From Chloroflexota bacterium (GTDB taxonomy: Bacteria > Chloroflexota > Anaerolineae > Anaerolineales > Villigracilaceae), in NCBI GenBank assembly GCA_016219545.1, contig JACRMH010000036.1, positions 1 to 33,959 on the forward strand: a stretch of 33,959 bases of DNA, written 5' to 3'. The notes beneath the pieces are model-generated. The model had not been told where the DNA came from, did no database searches, and was given only the letters and a program-made list of their open reading frames with translations. The translations under genes and the position numbers were made by a program. Shown piece by piece: positions 13,983-21,976 of the stretch; the stretch's first letter is position 1; every line of letters starts with the position of its first letter.

Positions 13983-15906
13983 CAAGACCCTTCCCATTAA
14001 GAAATTGTCCCCGGAAATAAAGGCACAACTGGGGCGGCAAAATAAGAACTGGGAAGTGGATCAACTTGGACGCGCCTTGTTTGAACAAACAGGGGAATGT
14101 GTGTTCATCATAGATATGGATCTGCGTTACCTGACGGCCAACCGACAGGCCCTTCTTCTGCTTGGGTATGATGAACGTGAAATTTCAGGGATGAGTGTTA
14201 GTAATGTCATTTCGCTGGGGGAAACGCTCGATCAGCAAATTGTTCCCGGAGACCAGTCCAATATTTACGAGAGGATTCTCAAGAAGAAGGATGGGACTTT
14301 GATCCCGGTTGAGATCAGTACATCCATTGTCTCAGATGAAAAGGGATTGCCGGTTTATATCCAAAGTATCGTGCGCGATATTTCCGAAAGAAAGGCTACG
14401 GAGAAACTTCTCAAAAGGAATGCCCAAAGCCTGTCTGTGATCAGCGAGGCCACGGCCCGGTTACTTCGTTCGCCGAACATCGAATCCGGGATTTCTGAAG
14501 TGCTGGCGTCTTTGGGAAAGACGCTCGAACTCTTTGGCTGTGTGATTTTTCAGGTGGATGATTTTTCAGGCGCTCCGCAGATACAGATCCATTACCAATG
14601 GCTGGAACAGAACGAAAGCGGATTTGATGTAGAGTCGGCCATAAACCCTTTCATTGAAAAATTGATCGCAATGTCAGACGAAGTGTTCTCCGAGATAAAG
14701 AATATCCCGGAATATTCTTTTATGGCTGTCCCGATCCAGGGAGTGCTCGGCTCGCGGGGATTTTTGGGAATGTTCGACCGCAGGAACAGGCTCTCGTGGC
14801 CGCTGGCAGATTTCGATGTGGTCCAGACCGCCACTAATTTAATCGGCGCGGCCCTCCAGCGCATCCAATATGAAGAGACGATCCGGTTGAATGAATTCCG
14901 CAACCGCATGATCGTGGAGTCGCTGCCCGACCTTTTGATCCGCATTGATCCGAACGGCGTGATCCTGGATTACAACGCGAACCCAAACCATCCCTTGTTC
15001 GTTCACCGTGACATGATAACCGGCAGGAAACTGAAAGAAACCTGGCCCGAAGAGATCGTGGATCGGATCCTTGGTGATGAAAATAAAAAGAATTTCACAG
15101 CGCCGCATTGGCTGGAGGGATTCCAATTACCCTTTAGCAGTAGTGTCTATGAGTCGCGGCTGCATCCGATCAATTTAAACGAGGCCCTGATCATCATCCG
15201 TGACATTTCAGATATGCTGCGGCTCAACGAAATGAAAACGGATTTTATTAACCGCGCTTCCCACGAACTGCGGACTCCGCTCACGGCTGTTATTTTGATG
15301 GCAGACTTGATCCAACAGGGTGGGACTCAGGAAGAGTTGGATGAATATTGGCGTATTATGAGGAATGAACTGAACCGCCAAAAAAAATTGATAGATAGTC
15401 TTCTGATGGCGGGACGGCTGGAAAGCGGCATGATGAAACTGGAAAGCGTTCAGCTTGACCTTCTGCCTGTGCTGAAAGAATCCATGGATGCGGTGAATCC
15501 CATAGCTAACAAGAAGGGCGTGTCCCTAAAATTGGAAGCGCCACAAGGTCCAGTGAATATCCTCGGTGATAACGGCGCATTGCAGCAGGTATTTATCAAC
15601 CTCATTAACAATGCAGTCAAGTTTTCCCCTGAAGGAAGCCAGATCAAAGTGATCGTCAATTCCGCGGATGGATTTATCAAAGTGGCAATTGTTGACCAGG
15701 GTATGGGCATCAGCCCGGATGCGATCTCTCATTTATTCGAAAAATTCTATCGTGCCAAAAATGTGACCGTCGCAGAGATCCCCGGCAGCGGAATCGGATT
15801 GTATATTGTCAAGTCTGTGATCGAAGAGTTGGGCGGAAAAATAGAAGTGAGCAGTCAATTGAACAACGGCACTACTTTTACGGTTCACCTGCAAATTGCT
15901 GCTTAG
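13975..15906 (+). CDS. Soluble PAS-GAF-PAS sensor histidine kinase
   Basis: 643 aa, no membrane helix. Domains in order: PAS 1 (about 30-140, ending IVRDISERK), a GAF-like domain (about 150-300), PAS 2 (about 308-415, ending IIIRDISDM), HisKA with FINRASHELRTP (His430), and an HATPase with NLINNAVKFSPEG, DQGMGISP and GSGIGLYIVKSV. The start overlaps the previous kinase gene by 8 nt. With the FHA protein and REC-kinase upstream it forms a three-gene signalling operon with no DNA-binding output. The ligands of the PAS and GAF domains are unknown. Confidence 0.93.
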   Translation: MDDKTLPIKKLSPEIKAQLGRQNKNWEVDQLGRALFEQTGECVFIIDMDLRYLTANRQALLLLGYDEREISGMSVSNVISLGETLDQQIVPGDQSNIYERILKKKDGTLIPVEISTSIVSDEKGLPVYIQSIVRDISERKATEKLLKRNAQSLSVISEATARLLRSPNIESGISEVLASLGKTLELFGCVIFQVDDFSGAPQIQIHYQWLEQNESGFDVESAINPFIEKLIAMSDEVFSEIKNIPEYSFMAVPIQGVLGSRGFLGMFDRRNRLSWPLADFDVVQTATNLIGAALQRIQYEETIRLNEFRNRMIVESLPDLLIRIDPNGVILDYNANPNHPLFVHRDMITGRKLKETWPEEIVDRILGDENKKNFTAPHWLEGFQLPFSSSVYESRLHPINLNEALIIIRDISDMLRLNEMKTDFINRASHELRTPLTAVILMADLIQQGGTQEELDEYWRIMRNELNRQKKLIDSLLMAGRLESGMMKLESVQLDLLPVLKESMDAVNPIANKKGVSLKLEAPQGPVNILGDNGALQQVFINLINNAVKFSPEGSQIKVIVNSADGFIKVAIVDQGMGISPDAISHLFEKFYRAKNVTVAEIPGSGIGLYIVKSVIEELGGKIEVSSQLNNGTTFTVHLQIAA

Positions 15907-15968
15907 CGCCTTTGGCGGTTGACCAACAAGATTCGATACTCTCCCCGTTCTATAATCATTTCTGTACA

Positions 15969-15977
15969 TGATAAAAT
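15969..15977 (+). promoter_or_regulatory. Extended -10 (TGATAAAAT) for the deoxynucleoside kinase gene
   Basis: TG-A-TAAAAT ends 10 nt before ATG 15988. The predicted transcript would have about a 3-nt leader. No Shine-Dalgarno precedes the ATG. Confidence 0.4.
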
Positions 15978-15987
15978 ACCAAGCATT

Positions 15988-16632
15988 ATGGCGAAACATC
16001 TGGTTTTAGTTGCAGGAAATATCGGCGCGGGAAAAACTTCCCTCACAGAGCGCATCGGCTCACGCCTCGGCTGGTGGACAGGTTATGAATCTGTGGCGGA
16101 TAACCCCTACCTCTCTGATTTTTACGGGGATATGCACGCCTGGGCATTCCATTTGCAGGTTTTCTTCCTCGGCCATCGTGCCGACCAATATCTCGAAGCC
16201 GCGCGTGATGCGCGCTCCGCCATTCTTGATAGAAGTATTTATGAAGATGCGCATATCTTCGCACGCGCATTGCATCACATGGGGAACTTGGGCGAGCGTG
16301 ATTACCTTGCCTACCGCCGATTGTTTGAAGTAGTTGTGGATGGATTGCCACGCCCCGACCTTTTGATCTACCTCAAAGCCCCGGTGCCTGTTCTTATGGA
16401 CCGCATCCGCAGGCGCGCACGCAACATGGAAACCGGTATCTCTCTCGATTATTTATCGTTGCTCGATTCATTCTATGATGAATGGCTGGGCGCTTTTGAC
16501 CTTTGCCCTGTCCTCACCCTTCAAACAGCCGATCTGGATTTTGTTCACCAACCCGGTCACTTGGACCTCGTCGTTCAGCGCATACAGGAAAAGCTGGCCG
16601 GCAAGGAAGTCATGGATCTTACCCAAAAATAA
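15988..16632 (+). CDS. Deoxynucleoside kinase (dGK/dAK family)
   Basis: 214 aa from ATG 15988. The upstream extension of the frame to 15919 has no family similarity and includes the promoter element. P-loop GNIGAGKT (10-17), YESVADNPYL (33-42) for the base/sugar pocket, DRSIYED (81-87) with the catalytic Asp-Arg-Ser, and the basic lid RIRRRARNMETGISLDYL are all typical of deoxyadenosine/deoxyguanosine kinases of Gram-positive type. It salvages deoxynucleosides to monophosphates with ATP. It lies 81 bp after the kinase operon, with its own promoter candidate, and 9 bp before the cNMP/phosphatase gene, so the latter two are probably co-transcribed. Confidence 0.9.
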   Translation: MAKHLVLVAGNIGAGKTSLTERIGSRLGWWTGYESVADNPYLSDFYGDMHAWAFHLQVFFLGHRADQYLEAARDARSAILDRSIYEDAHIFARALHHMGNLGERDYLAYRRLFEVVVDGLPRPDLLIYLKAPVPVLMDRIRRRARNMETGISLDYLSLLDSFYDEWLGAFDLCPVLTLQTADLDFVHQPGHLDLVVQRIQEKLAGKEVMDLTQK

Positions 16633-16641
16633 TTTATCGTT

Positions 16642-17880
16642 ATGACAGTTAACCTTCTTTCCAGGATTTCGCTTTTTTCCGATCTGCCTCACAGTGAGCT
16701 GGATAAACTTGTTGCGGCATTGGATGTAAAAGAAATGAAAGATCGCGACATCCTCTTCCGCGAAGGGGATCCTGGCGAACATTTTTTTATTGTGCTTAAA
16801 GGCGAGCTTGAAGTCCTCATGGCCGAAGGGCAAATGGAGGAGCTTCTGCTCAATGTAATGGGTGAAGGGGAGCATTTCGGCGAAATGAGTCTCATCCTGC
16901 CTGGGGGACACCGCACTGCAACTGTGCGCTCGCGGGGATCATCTACTTTGCTTTCCATGAGTCGCGCCCGCTTCATGGAGTTGACAACCGAATATCCCCA
17001 GCTATCTACTTCAATGGTGCGCGTCCTCAGCCAGCGCCTCGATGCGACCAACACCCAAACCTTCCGCGACCTGACGGATAAAAATAGACAACTCCAAACT
17101 GCTTACGATGAACTGAAGGCCGCGCAGGCACAATTGATCGAAAAGGAACGCCTCGAGCGCGAACTGCAAGTTGCTGCTGATATTCAATTCAGCATTCTCC
17201 CCGACGAATTGCCCAAGGTGGCCGAATTCGATTTCGGCGCACGCATCCTGCCTGCCCGTCAGGTGGGAGGCGACTTCTACGATATTTTCATGGTTGCAGA
17301 AAATCGTGTTGGCATCATGATCGGTGATGTTGCCGATAAAGGTATCCCGTCTGCGATCTTTATGGCGCGGACACATGCACTTATTATGGCAGAAGCAGAT
17401 ACTGGTATGAACGCCCGCGAAGTGATGCAAATTGTCAATCATCATATTACCCGTCTGCAAAAAACAACCCAATTCGTGACCGTGCTTTATGGCATCCTTG
17501 ACCTGCAAACGCGTGTGTTCGAGTACGCACGCGCCGGGCACGAACCTCCCCTCATTTTGAATCCCGATGGCAGTGTTGAGCGCATTTCTCACAGCTCCGG
17601 CATGGCGCTTGGACTATGGGATACGGTCACTCTGGATGTGCGTTCTGTCACCTTGCCGCCCGGTTCCACTTTCCTGCTCTTCACAGACGGCATGACTGAT
17701 TGCCGCGACACACAAGGCGAACCTTTCGGGCTGGAGCGGATCAAGAAAACTTTAGGCGATCTGGCAAACGTCAGTGCCCAACACGCATGTGACCACTTAC
17801 TTGCGACCTTGGTGAATTTTCAAGACGGTTCCAAGCAGGATGATGACGTCACTCTTGTCGCGATACGTGCAGTGAAGTAA
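16642..17880 (+). CDS. Cyclic-nucleotide-binding domain fused to SpoIIE/RsbU-type protein phosphatase
   Basis: 412 aa, soluble. An N-terminal cNMP-binding domain (about 8-125) has the phosphate-binding cassette FGEMSLILPGGHRTATV (79-95, with Glu81 and Arg91). A coiled coil (about 138-178) connects to a PPM/SpoIIE phosphatase domain (about 178-412) with the metal-binding acidic motifs GGDFYD (209-214), GDVADKG (228-234), FTDGMTD and DDDVTLV. Such phosphatases dephosphorylate anti-sigma-factor antagonists or related Ser/Thr phosphoproteins. The cNMP domain suggests control by cAMP or cGMP. No anti-sigma or STAS gene is nearby. Start at 16642 is 9 nt after the deoxynucleoside kinase stop. A bidirectional terminator follows. 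Confidence 0.92.
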   Translation: MTVNLLSRISLFSDLPHSELDKLVAALDVKEMKDRDILFREGDPGEHFFIVLKGELEVLMAEGQMEELLLNVMGEGEHFGEMSLILPGGHRTATVRSRGSSTLLSMSRARFMELTTEYPQLSTSMVRVLSQRLDATNTQTFRDLTDKNRQLQTAYDELKAAQAQLIEKERLERELQVAADIQFSILPDELPKVAEFDFGARILPARQVGGDFYDIFMVAENRVGIMIGDVADKGIPSAIFMARTHALIMAEADTGMNAREVMQIVNHHITRLQKTTQFVTVLYGILDLQTRVFEYARAGHEPPLILNPDGSVERISHSSGMALGLWDTVTLDVRSVTLPPGSTFLLFTDGMTDCRDTQGEPFGLERIKKTLGDLANVSAQHACDHLLATLVNFQDGSKQDDDVTLVAIRAVK

Positions 17881-17886
17881 AAAGTG

Positions 17887-17920
17887 AGAAGCCTCCCAAA
17901 CGGGAGGCTTCTTTTATTTT
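17887..17920. terminator. Bidirectional intrinsic terminator
   Basis: AGAAGCCTCCC and GGGAGGCTTCT form an 11-bp perfect stem with loop AAAC, followed by TTTATTTT. It overlaps the stop codon of the convergent minus-strand gene and serves both directions. Confidence 0.9.
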
Positions 17921-19050
17921 AGGGCTTGCTCCAGATCTGCGAGCAGATCGTCCACGTTTTCAATTCCAACCGATAGCCGGATTAATCCTGGGTCAACTTC
18001 GAGCGCAGAGCCGACTACCGATAAATGGGTCATCGCGGCGGGGACTTCGATCAACGATTCGACTCCGCCGAGTGATTCTGCCAGCGTAAATATATTTGTG
18101 GATTCTGCCACGCGGACAGCTTCATCCCTGCCGCCTTTCATCACGAACGAGATCATTCCTCCGCCGTTTCGCATTTGTCGCTTCGCCACCGTGACCTGTG
18201 GATGGCTCTCATGAAATGGGTAGATCAGCCGTTTGACATTTTTCTGCTTCTCAAGAAACGCCACGATCTTTTCTGCGTTCGCGGCATGACGGTCCATGCG
18301 GATGGGCAATGTTTTGATTCCACGCAGTACGAGAAATGAATCCATCGGACCGATCACTGCGCCGATGGCGTTTTGCAGGTAAGCGAGCTTCTCTCCCAAT
18401 TCTTTATTCTTCCCAACAATCGCACCGCCGACCACATCTGAATGGCCGCCAAGATATTTCGTCATCGAATGGACTACCAAATCCGCGCCCAATTCCAGCG
18501 GACGTTGGAGATAGGGGGTGGCGAAAGTATTATCAACTACGAGTAAGGGTTTATTCGGGTGCGCTTTTACGATCTCGGCGACTGCACGTATATCGGTCAC
18601 TGCCAATAAAGGATTCGTGGGAGTCTCCAACCACACGATCCGCGTGGACGGGGTTAATGCTTCGGCGAGATTCTCCGGGTCAGTTGTGTCGGCAAATGTA
18701 AAGTCAAGACCGAAGCGGCGCAGCACTTTGTCAAATAAACGGAAGGTCCCGCCGTAGACGTCATTGCCCGCGACAACATGGTCGCCGCTGGCAAGCATCC
18801 GCAAAACTGTATCGGTGGCCGCCATGCCTGAAGCGAAGCCCAAACCCCAAGTCCCATTTTCCAAGCCTGCGAGACAATCCTGCAAGGCCTTGCGCGTGGG
18901 ATTCAACGTACGCGAGTATTCATAGCCCTGGCGCGGCTTCCCGATCCCATCCTGCATATAAGTGGATGTAAGATAAACAGGCGTCATCACCGCGCCGTTG
19001 TTTGGGTCGGGTTCCTGCCCGGCGTGAATTGCGAGAGTTTCAAATTTCAT
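17914..19050 (-). CDS. Cystathionine gamma-synthase/lyase-type PLP enzyme
   Basis: 378 aa. Cys/Met-metabolism PLP-dependent enzyme: YEYSRTLNPT (44-53), GFASGMAA (71-78), ETPTNPLL (142-149) and the PLP-binding HSMTKYLGGHSDVVGGA with Lys198. The family joins cysteine to activated homoserine (gamma-synthase) or cleaves cystathionine or methionine (lyase). Sequence motifs alone do not separate these. AGGAG lies 7 nt before ATG 19050. It lies downstream of the second ABC-F gene on the same strand, separated by direct repeats (19121-19190); the link is probably positional rather than functional. Confidence 0.92.
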   Translation of the reverse strand: MKFETLAIHAGQEPDPNNGAVMTPVYLTSTYMQDGIGKPRQGYEYSRTLNPTRKALQDCLAGLENGTWGLGFASGMAATDTVLRMLASGDHVVAGNDVYGGTFRLFDKVLRRFGLDFTFADTTDPENLAEALTPSTRIVWLETPTNPLLAVTDIRAVAEIVKAHPNKPLLVVDNTFATPYLQRPLELGADLVVHSMTKYLGGHSDVVGGAIVGKNKELGEKLAYLQNAIGAVIGPMDSFLVLRGIKTLPIRMDRHAANAEKIVAFLEKQKNVKRLIYPFHESHPQVTVAKRQMRNGGGMISFVMKGGRDEAVRVAESTNIFTLAESLGGVESLIEVPAAMTHLSVVGSALEVDPGLIRLSVGIENVDDLLADLEQALK

Positions 19051-19120
19051 TTATGCTCCTATTGAAAATATCACTATTGATTGGCGGATTATAAGCGCAA
19101 TGGTTTGATGACGAGGAAAA

Positions 19121-19190
19121 ACTCCGAAGGAGTGTCAAAGTTATAGGTTGCAGATAGTTGTCACGAAAACCCCGAAGGGGTGTCATAGTT
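19121..19190. repeat. Two 22-bp direct repeats with palindromic cores
   Basis: Copies at 19121-19142 and 19169-19190 share ACyCCGAAGGrGTGTCAwAGTT, differing at three bases, of which the first two are compensatory within the CyCC/GGrG core stem. The right copy overlaps the stop codon and last codons of the ABC-F gene. This unit type looks like a dispersed repeat. Confidence 0.75.
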
Positions 19191-20838
19191 CTTGTGTAAT
19201 TATGACTTCGGGATTAATTTCTTTGATCTTCTGCTCGTTTGCATACCAAACATGGGATGCAAATCTTTCAATAAAACGCCTGTCGTGGACAACTGCGAGA
19301 ATGGTGCCGTTGAAATTTTCAAGCGCTTCTTCAAATCGTTCACGCGAAGGAATATCAAGGTGGTTGATGGGTTCATCCAGGATCAGGAAAGTACAACCTT
19401 GAGCGACCAGAGTCGCAAGTTGCAGGCGCGCACGTTCGCCAAAGGAAAGTTCACGCGAAGGGCGCAGGGCAATGTCTCCCTTGAAGAGGAAATAATGCAG
19501 GAAGTTGCGCGCGTCTGTTTCGTTGAAAGATGAAATGCTCTGGATGGTTTGAAGTGCGCTGAAGTTTGGATCGAGCAATTCTTGCTCCTGTGCCATGTAT
19601 CCGAGTTTGGTTGCTCCGCCCAAGCGGAAGGAACCAGCGAGTGGGGGAATTTTCCCAATGATGGTGCGGATGAAAGTTGTTTTCCCCGCGCCATTGGGAC
19701 CCGTCAACACAATGCGGTGACCTGCCCGAATGAAGATATTGAGATTGGTCAGCAAGGGATTTTCCGGCGCGTAGCCAATTGACAGAGACTCGGTCACAAG
19801 CACATCTTTTGACTGATGATCGGGTGTGCCTAGATCCAGTTTCATCTTCCAGGTTGATCGTGGCTTTTCCTTTCGATCATCTTCAAGGATGTCTTCTATA
19901 CGTTTCTCAATTCGCAATGCGCGCCTTGCAGTATGTGTGGTTCGGTCGCCAAAGAAACCCTTGGCAAATTTGTCGCTGGTATCGCCTTTACCTCCTTTTT
20001 TGAATTGGGAAATTCTCCTAAGATGCCTGGCTGCGTTATGCAATTTTTTGATCTCATCTATTTGGTCGCGATATTCATGATATTGTTTTTCACGCTCGTT
20101 TTCCTTTTGTGCCAGATAGTCACTGTAATTGCCTGTAAAAGCGCGGATCGCGTGGGTCGCTGCGTCCAATTCAAGAATGGATGTAACGGTGTTGTCTAAA
20201 AACACCCGGTCATGCGAGACGATCAGCGCCGCACCCTGAAAATGATCGAGCCAGTCTTCCAGCCATTCGAGCATTTCAATGTCGAGATGATTTGTCGGCT
20301 CATCGAGCAGGAGCAGATGCGGTTCTTCGAGCAGAACACGCGCCAGCATTAAACGAGTCTTTTGTCCGCCGCTGAGATGTTGAATGGGAGTGTCGAGGGG
20401 GAGGTGTGATAACCCAAGCGGACCAAGTATGGTTTCAGGTTGAATGTTGAACGTTGTAAGCCGGGCTAATGCTTTGTCATATTGATGTTGCAGGGTGGAG
20501 TCGTTTGGGGATTGGGATAATGCGGTTGCGAGTGACTCTACTTCAGCGGCGGGATCTGTTTGGGTGGTCGGGTCAAGCCCGAGCGCGGATTGAATCGTCT
20601 GCCCGGGAGTGAGGTCCATTCCCTGGGCGAGATATCCCACCCTTAGATTGGGGTGCGTCGAAGCGACATCCCCAGAGTCTGGGGATTCGAATCCTGCGAG
20701 GATGCGCATGAGCGTGGTCTTGCCAGAACCGTTTGCGCCAATGAGACCCATGCGCTCGCCTGCGCTGATATTGAAATTTATATTTTGAAGAATAGGCTGG
20801 ATGCCAAAGTTTTTTGAAAGGTTGTGGATGCTAAGCAT
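19183..20838 (-). CDS. ABC-F family ATPase behind a leader-peptide attenuator (probable ribosome protection or translation factor)
   Basis: 551 aa from ATG 20838, set by GGAG 7 nt upstream. Cassette 1: GANGSGKT (34-41), LSGGQ (155-159), DEPTNHLD (179-186), SHDR (208-211). Cassette 2: GPNGAGKT (380-387), a degenerate signature LSFGE (464-468), DEPINHLD (488-495) and VVHDRR in the H-loop region. The linker (about 240-335) is long and basic, with FKKGGKGDTSDKFAKGFF, as in ABC-F proteins reaching the peptidyl-transferase centre. No membrane segment. An efficient upstream terminator and a 5-codon leader peptide argue for induction by a translation inhibitor, as for vmlR- or msr-like genes. The antibiotic is unknown, and a housekeeping function is still possible. 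Confidence 0.92.
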   Translation of the reverse strand: MLSIHNLSKNFGIQPILQNINFNISAGERMGLIGANGSGKTTLMRILAGFESPDSGDVASTHPNLRVGYLAQGMDLTPGQTIQSALGLDPTTQTDPAAEVESLATALSQSPNDSTLQHQYDKALARLTTFNIQPETILGPLGLSHLPLDTPIQHLSGGQKTRLMLARVLLEEPHLLLLDEPTNHLDIEMLEWLEDWLDHFQGAALIVSHDRVFLDNTVTSILELDAATHAIRAFTGNYSDYLAQKENEREKQYHEYRDQIDEIKKLHNAARHLRRISQFKKGGKGDTSDKFAKGFFGDRTTHTARRALRIEKRIEDILEDDRKEKPRSTWKMKLDLGTPDHQSKDVLVTESLSIGYAPENPLLTNLNIFIRAGHRIVLTGPNGAGKTTFIRTIIGKIPPLAGSFRLGGATKLGYMAQEQELLDPNFSALQTIQSISSFNETDARNFLHYFLFKGDIALRPSRELSFGERARLQLATLVAQGCTFLILDEPINHLDIPSRERFEEALENFNGTILAVVHDRRFIERFASHVWYANEQKIKEINPEVIITQEL

Positions 20839-20855
20839 AAGAGACTCCGTAGTTA

Positions 20856-20881
20856 AAAAGAAAACCGAGGGCAAGCCTCGG
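20856..20881 (-). terminator. Intrinsic terminator in the leader of the second ABC-F gene (candidate attenuator)
   Basis: On the minus strand CCGAGG-CTTGC-CCTCGG is followed by TTTTCTTTTT, ending 17 nt before ATG 20838. The upstream AGGGCA (20912-20907) is exactly complementary to TGCCCT (20873-20868) in the loop and 3' arm, which gives a candidate anti-terminator. The divergent PIG-L gene cannot read into it. Confidence 0.8.
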
Positions 20882-20926
20882 CTGATCGAATCAAAACAGC
20901 GGGTGGTGCCCTGAAAAACTGATTGT

Positions 20927-20944
20927 CTACTGAGTCACTATCAT
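20927..20944 (-). CDS. Putative 5-aa leader peptide (MIVTQ) upstream of the second ABC-F gene
   Basis: ATG ATA GTG ACT CAG TAG on the minus strand, preceded by a near-perfect Shine-Dalgarno AAGGAG at 20958-20953 with 8-nt spacing. Such a strong ribosome-binding site before a 5-codon ORF is hard to explain except as a translated regulatory leader. A ribosome held here would cover part of the leader and could favour the AGGGCA/TGCCCT anti-terminator pairing. Function is inferred from layout. Confidence 0.6.
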   Translation of the reverse strand: MIVTQ

Positions 20945-20972
20945 TCTCTTCGCTCCTTGTATTAGCAATTAA

Positions 20973-20981
20973 ATTTTATCA
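20973..20981 (-). promoter_or_regulatory. Extended -10 (TGATAAAAT) for the second ABC-F leader transcript
   Basis: The minus strand reads TG-A-TAAAAT, giving a predicted start near 20966, about 22 nt before the leader peptide ATG and upstream of its Shine-Dalgarno. The total leader is about 130 nt to the ABC-F start. Confidence 0.5.
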
Positions 20982-21059
20982 TATAAAATGCCGGGCATAT
21001 CATGCTGTGCATAAGGTAAACTTGTGCCTTCATTGAACGTCTATGCACAAGAGGAAAAT

Positions 21060-21902
21060 ATGACTAAAACTTTATTAGCAGTATTGGCACATCCCGACGA
21101 TGAATCTTTTGGCTTGGGCGGCACGCTCGCTTTGTATGCCAGCAAAGGCTACGATGTATATTATGTCTGCGCAACGCGCGGTGAAGCGGGTGACGTGGAT
21201 CCCAAATTTATGGAGGGCTTCAAAGATATAGCCGAGATGCGGACCGCCGAGTTGGTGAAGGCCGCGAAGGCGCTTGGCTTGAAGGAAGTCTTCTTCCTGG
21301 GTTATCGCGATTCCGGCATGCCCGGCATGGAAGCAAATCAACACATCGATGCGCAGATCAATGCTCCGATAGAAGAAGTGGCAGGGCGTGTGGTGAAATA
21401 TATCCGCACTCTTAAGCCCGATATCGTTCTAACTTTCGACCCGATCGGCGGATATAAACACCCCGACCATATTCACATCCACAAGGCGACTGTCTTTGCT
21501 TTCGCAAATTCAGACAACGCTTCGTTCTACCCGGAAGCGGGTGACCCTTTCAAGCCGCAGGCTTTGTACTTTCATGTTTTCCCGAAGGGAATGTTGAAAT
21601 TGATAACGCGTATCATGCCGCTATTTGGAAAAGACCCGACCAAGTTCGGGAAAAATGGCGACATCAATGTGAAAGAACTGGCCGAGGTCAGTTTTCCTGT
21701 GCATGTCAGTGTGAAGACTACTTCTGTATCAGAAGCCAAACAAAAGGCCAGCGAGGCTCATGCTTCACAAGGCGGAATGCAAATGCGGCGCGGACTGATG
21801 GGTTTTATAACAAAATTGATCGGTGAAAAAGAAGATTATATGCGCGCCTTTCCGCCGGTGGATGGAAATTTCAAACGCAAGGCTGACTTGTTTGATCTGT
21901 AA
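21060..21902 (+). CDS. PIG-L family N-acetylglucosaminyl deacetylase-like protein
   Basis: 280 aa from ATG 21060, with GAGG at good spacing. The zinc-binding motif AHPDDE (His11, Asp13, Asp14) and the second motif HPDH (134-137) are intact, with GEAGDVDP and EMRTAEL as in LmbE/MshB-like enzymes. These remove acetyl groups from GlcNAc conjugates, for example in mycothiol or bacillithiol synthesis, or from other sugar amides. The substrate cannot be told from sequence. It is divergent from the ABC-F gene. The YdcZ-like transporter follows on the same strand, with a palindromic repeat pair between. Confidence 0.9.
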   Translation: MTKTLLAVLAHPDDESFGLGGTLALYASKGYDVYYVCATRGEAGDVDPKFMEGFKDIAEMRTAELVKAAKALGLKEVFFLGYRDSGMPGMEANQHIDAQINAPIEEVAGRVVKYIRTLKPDIVLTFDPIGGYKHPDHIHIHKATVFAFANSDNASFYPEAGDPFKPQALYFHVFPKGMLKLITRIMPLFGKDPTKFGKNGDINVKELAEVSFPVHVSVKTTSVSEAKQKASEAHASQGGMQMRRGLMGFITKLIGEKEDYMRAFPPVDGNFKRKADLFDL

Positions 21903-21903
21903 T

Positions 21904-21948
21904 GCGACATTTATGTCGCCTTACGAATGCCTGCGACATAAATGTCGC
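21904..21948. repeat. Two 16-bp palindromes in mirrored copies
   Basis: GCGACATTTATGTCGC (21904-21919) and GCGACATAAATGTCGC (21933-21948) are each near-perfect palindromes and are exact reverse complements of one another around a 13-bp spacer. The unit begins two bases after the PIG-L stop codon. Same palindrome-spacer-palindrome design as the element at 281-317. Confidence 0.85.
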
Positions 21949-21976
21949 GTTACTCGAAATCTTCAAGGATGACAAC

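Noticed and set aside
15919..15987. Longer N-terminus for the deoxynucleoside kinase
   Set aside because: Family members begin just before the P-loop strand, and the extra segment contains the likely -10 element.
17011..17592. Minus-strand 193-aa frame opposite the cNMP/SpoIIE phosphatase gene
   Set aside because: Antisense to conserved metal-binding motifs; no start signal.
19121..19190. CRISPR-like direct repeats
   Set aside because: Only two copies of 22 bp with a 26-bp gap, base differences between copies and no cas genes nearby.
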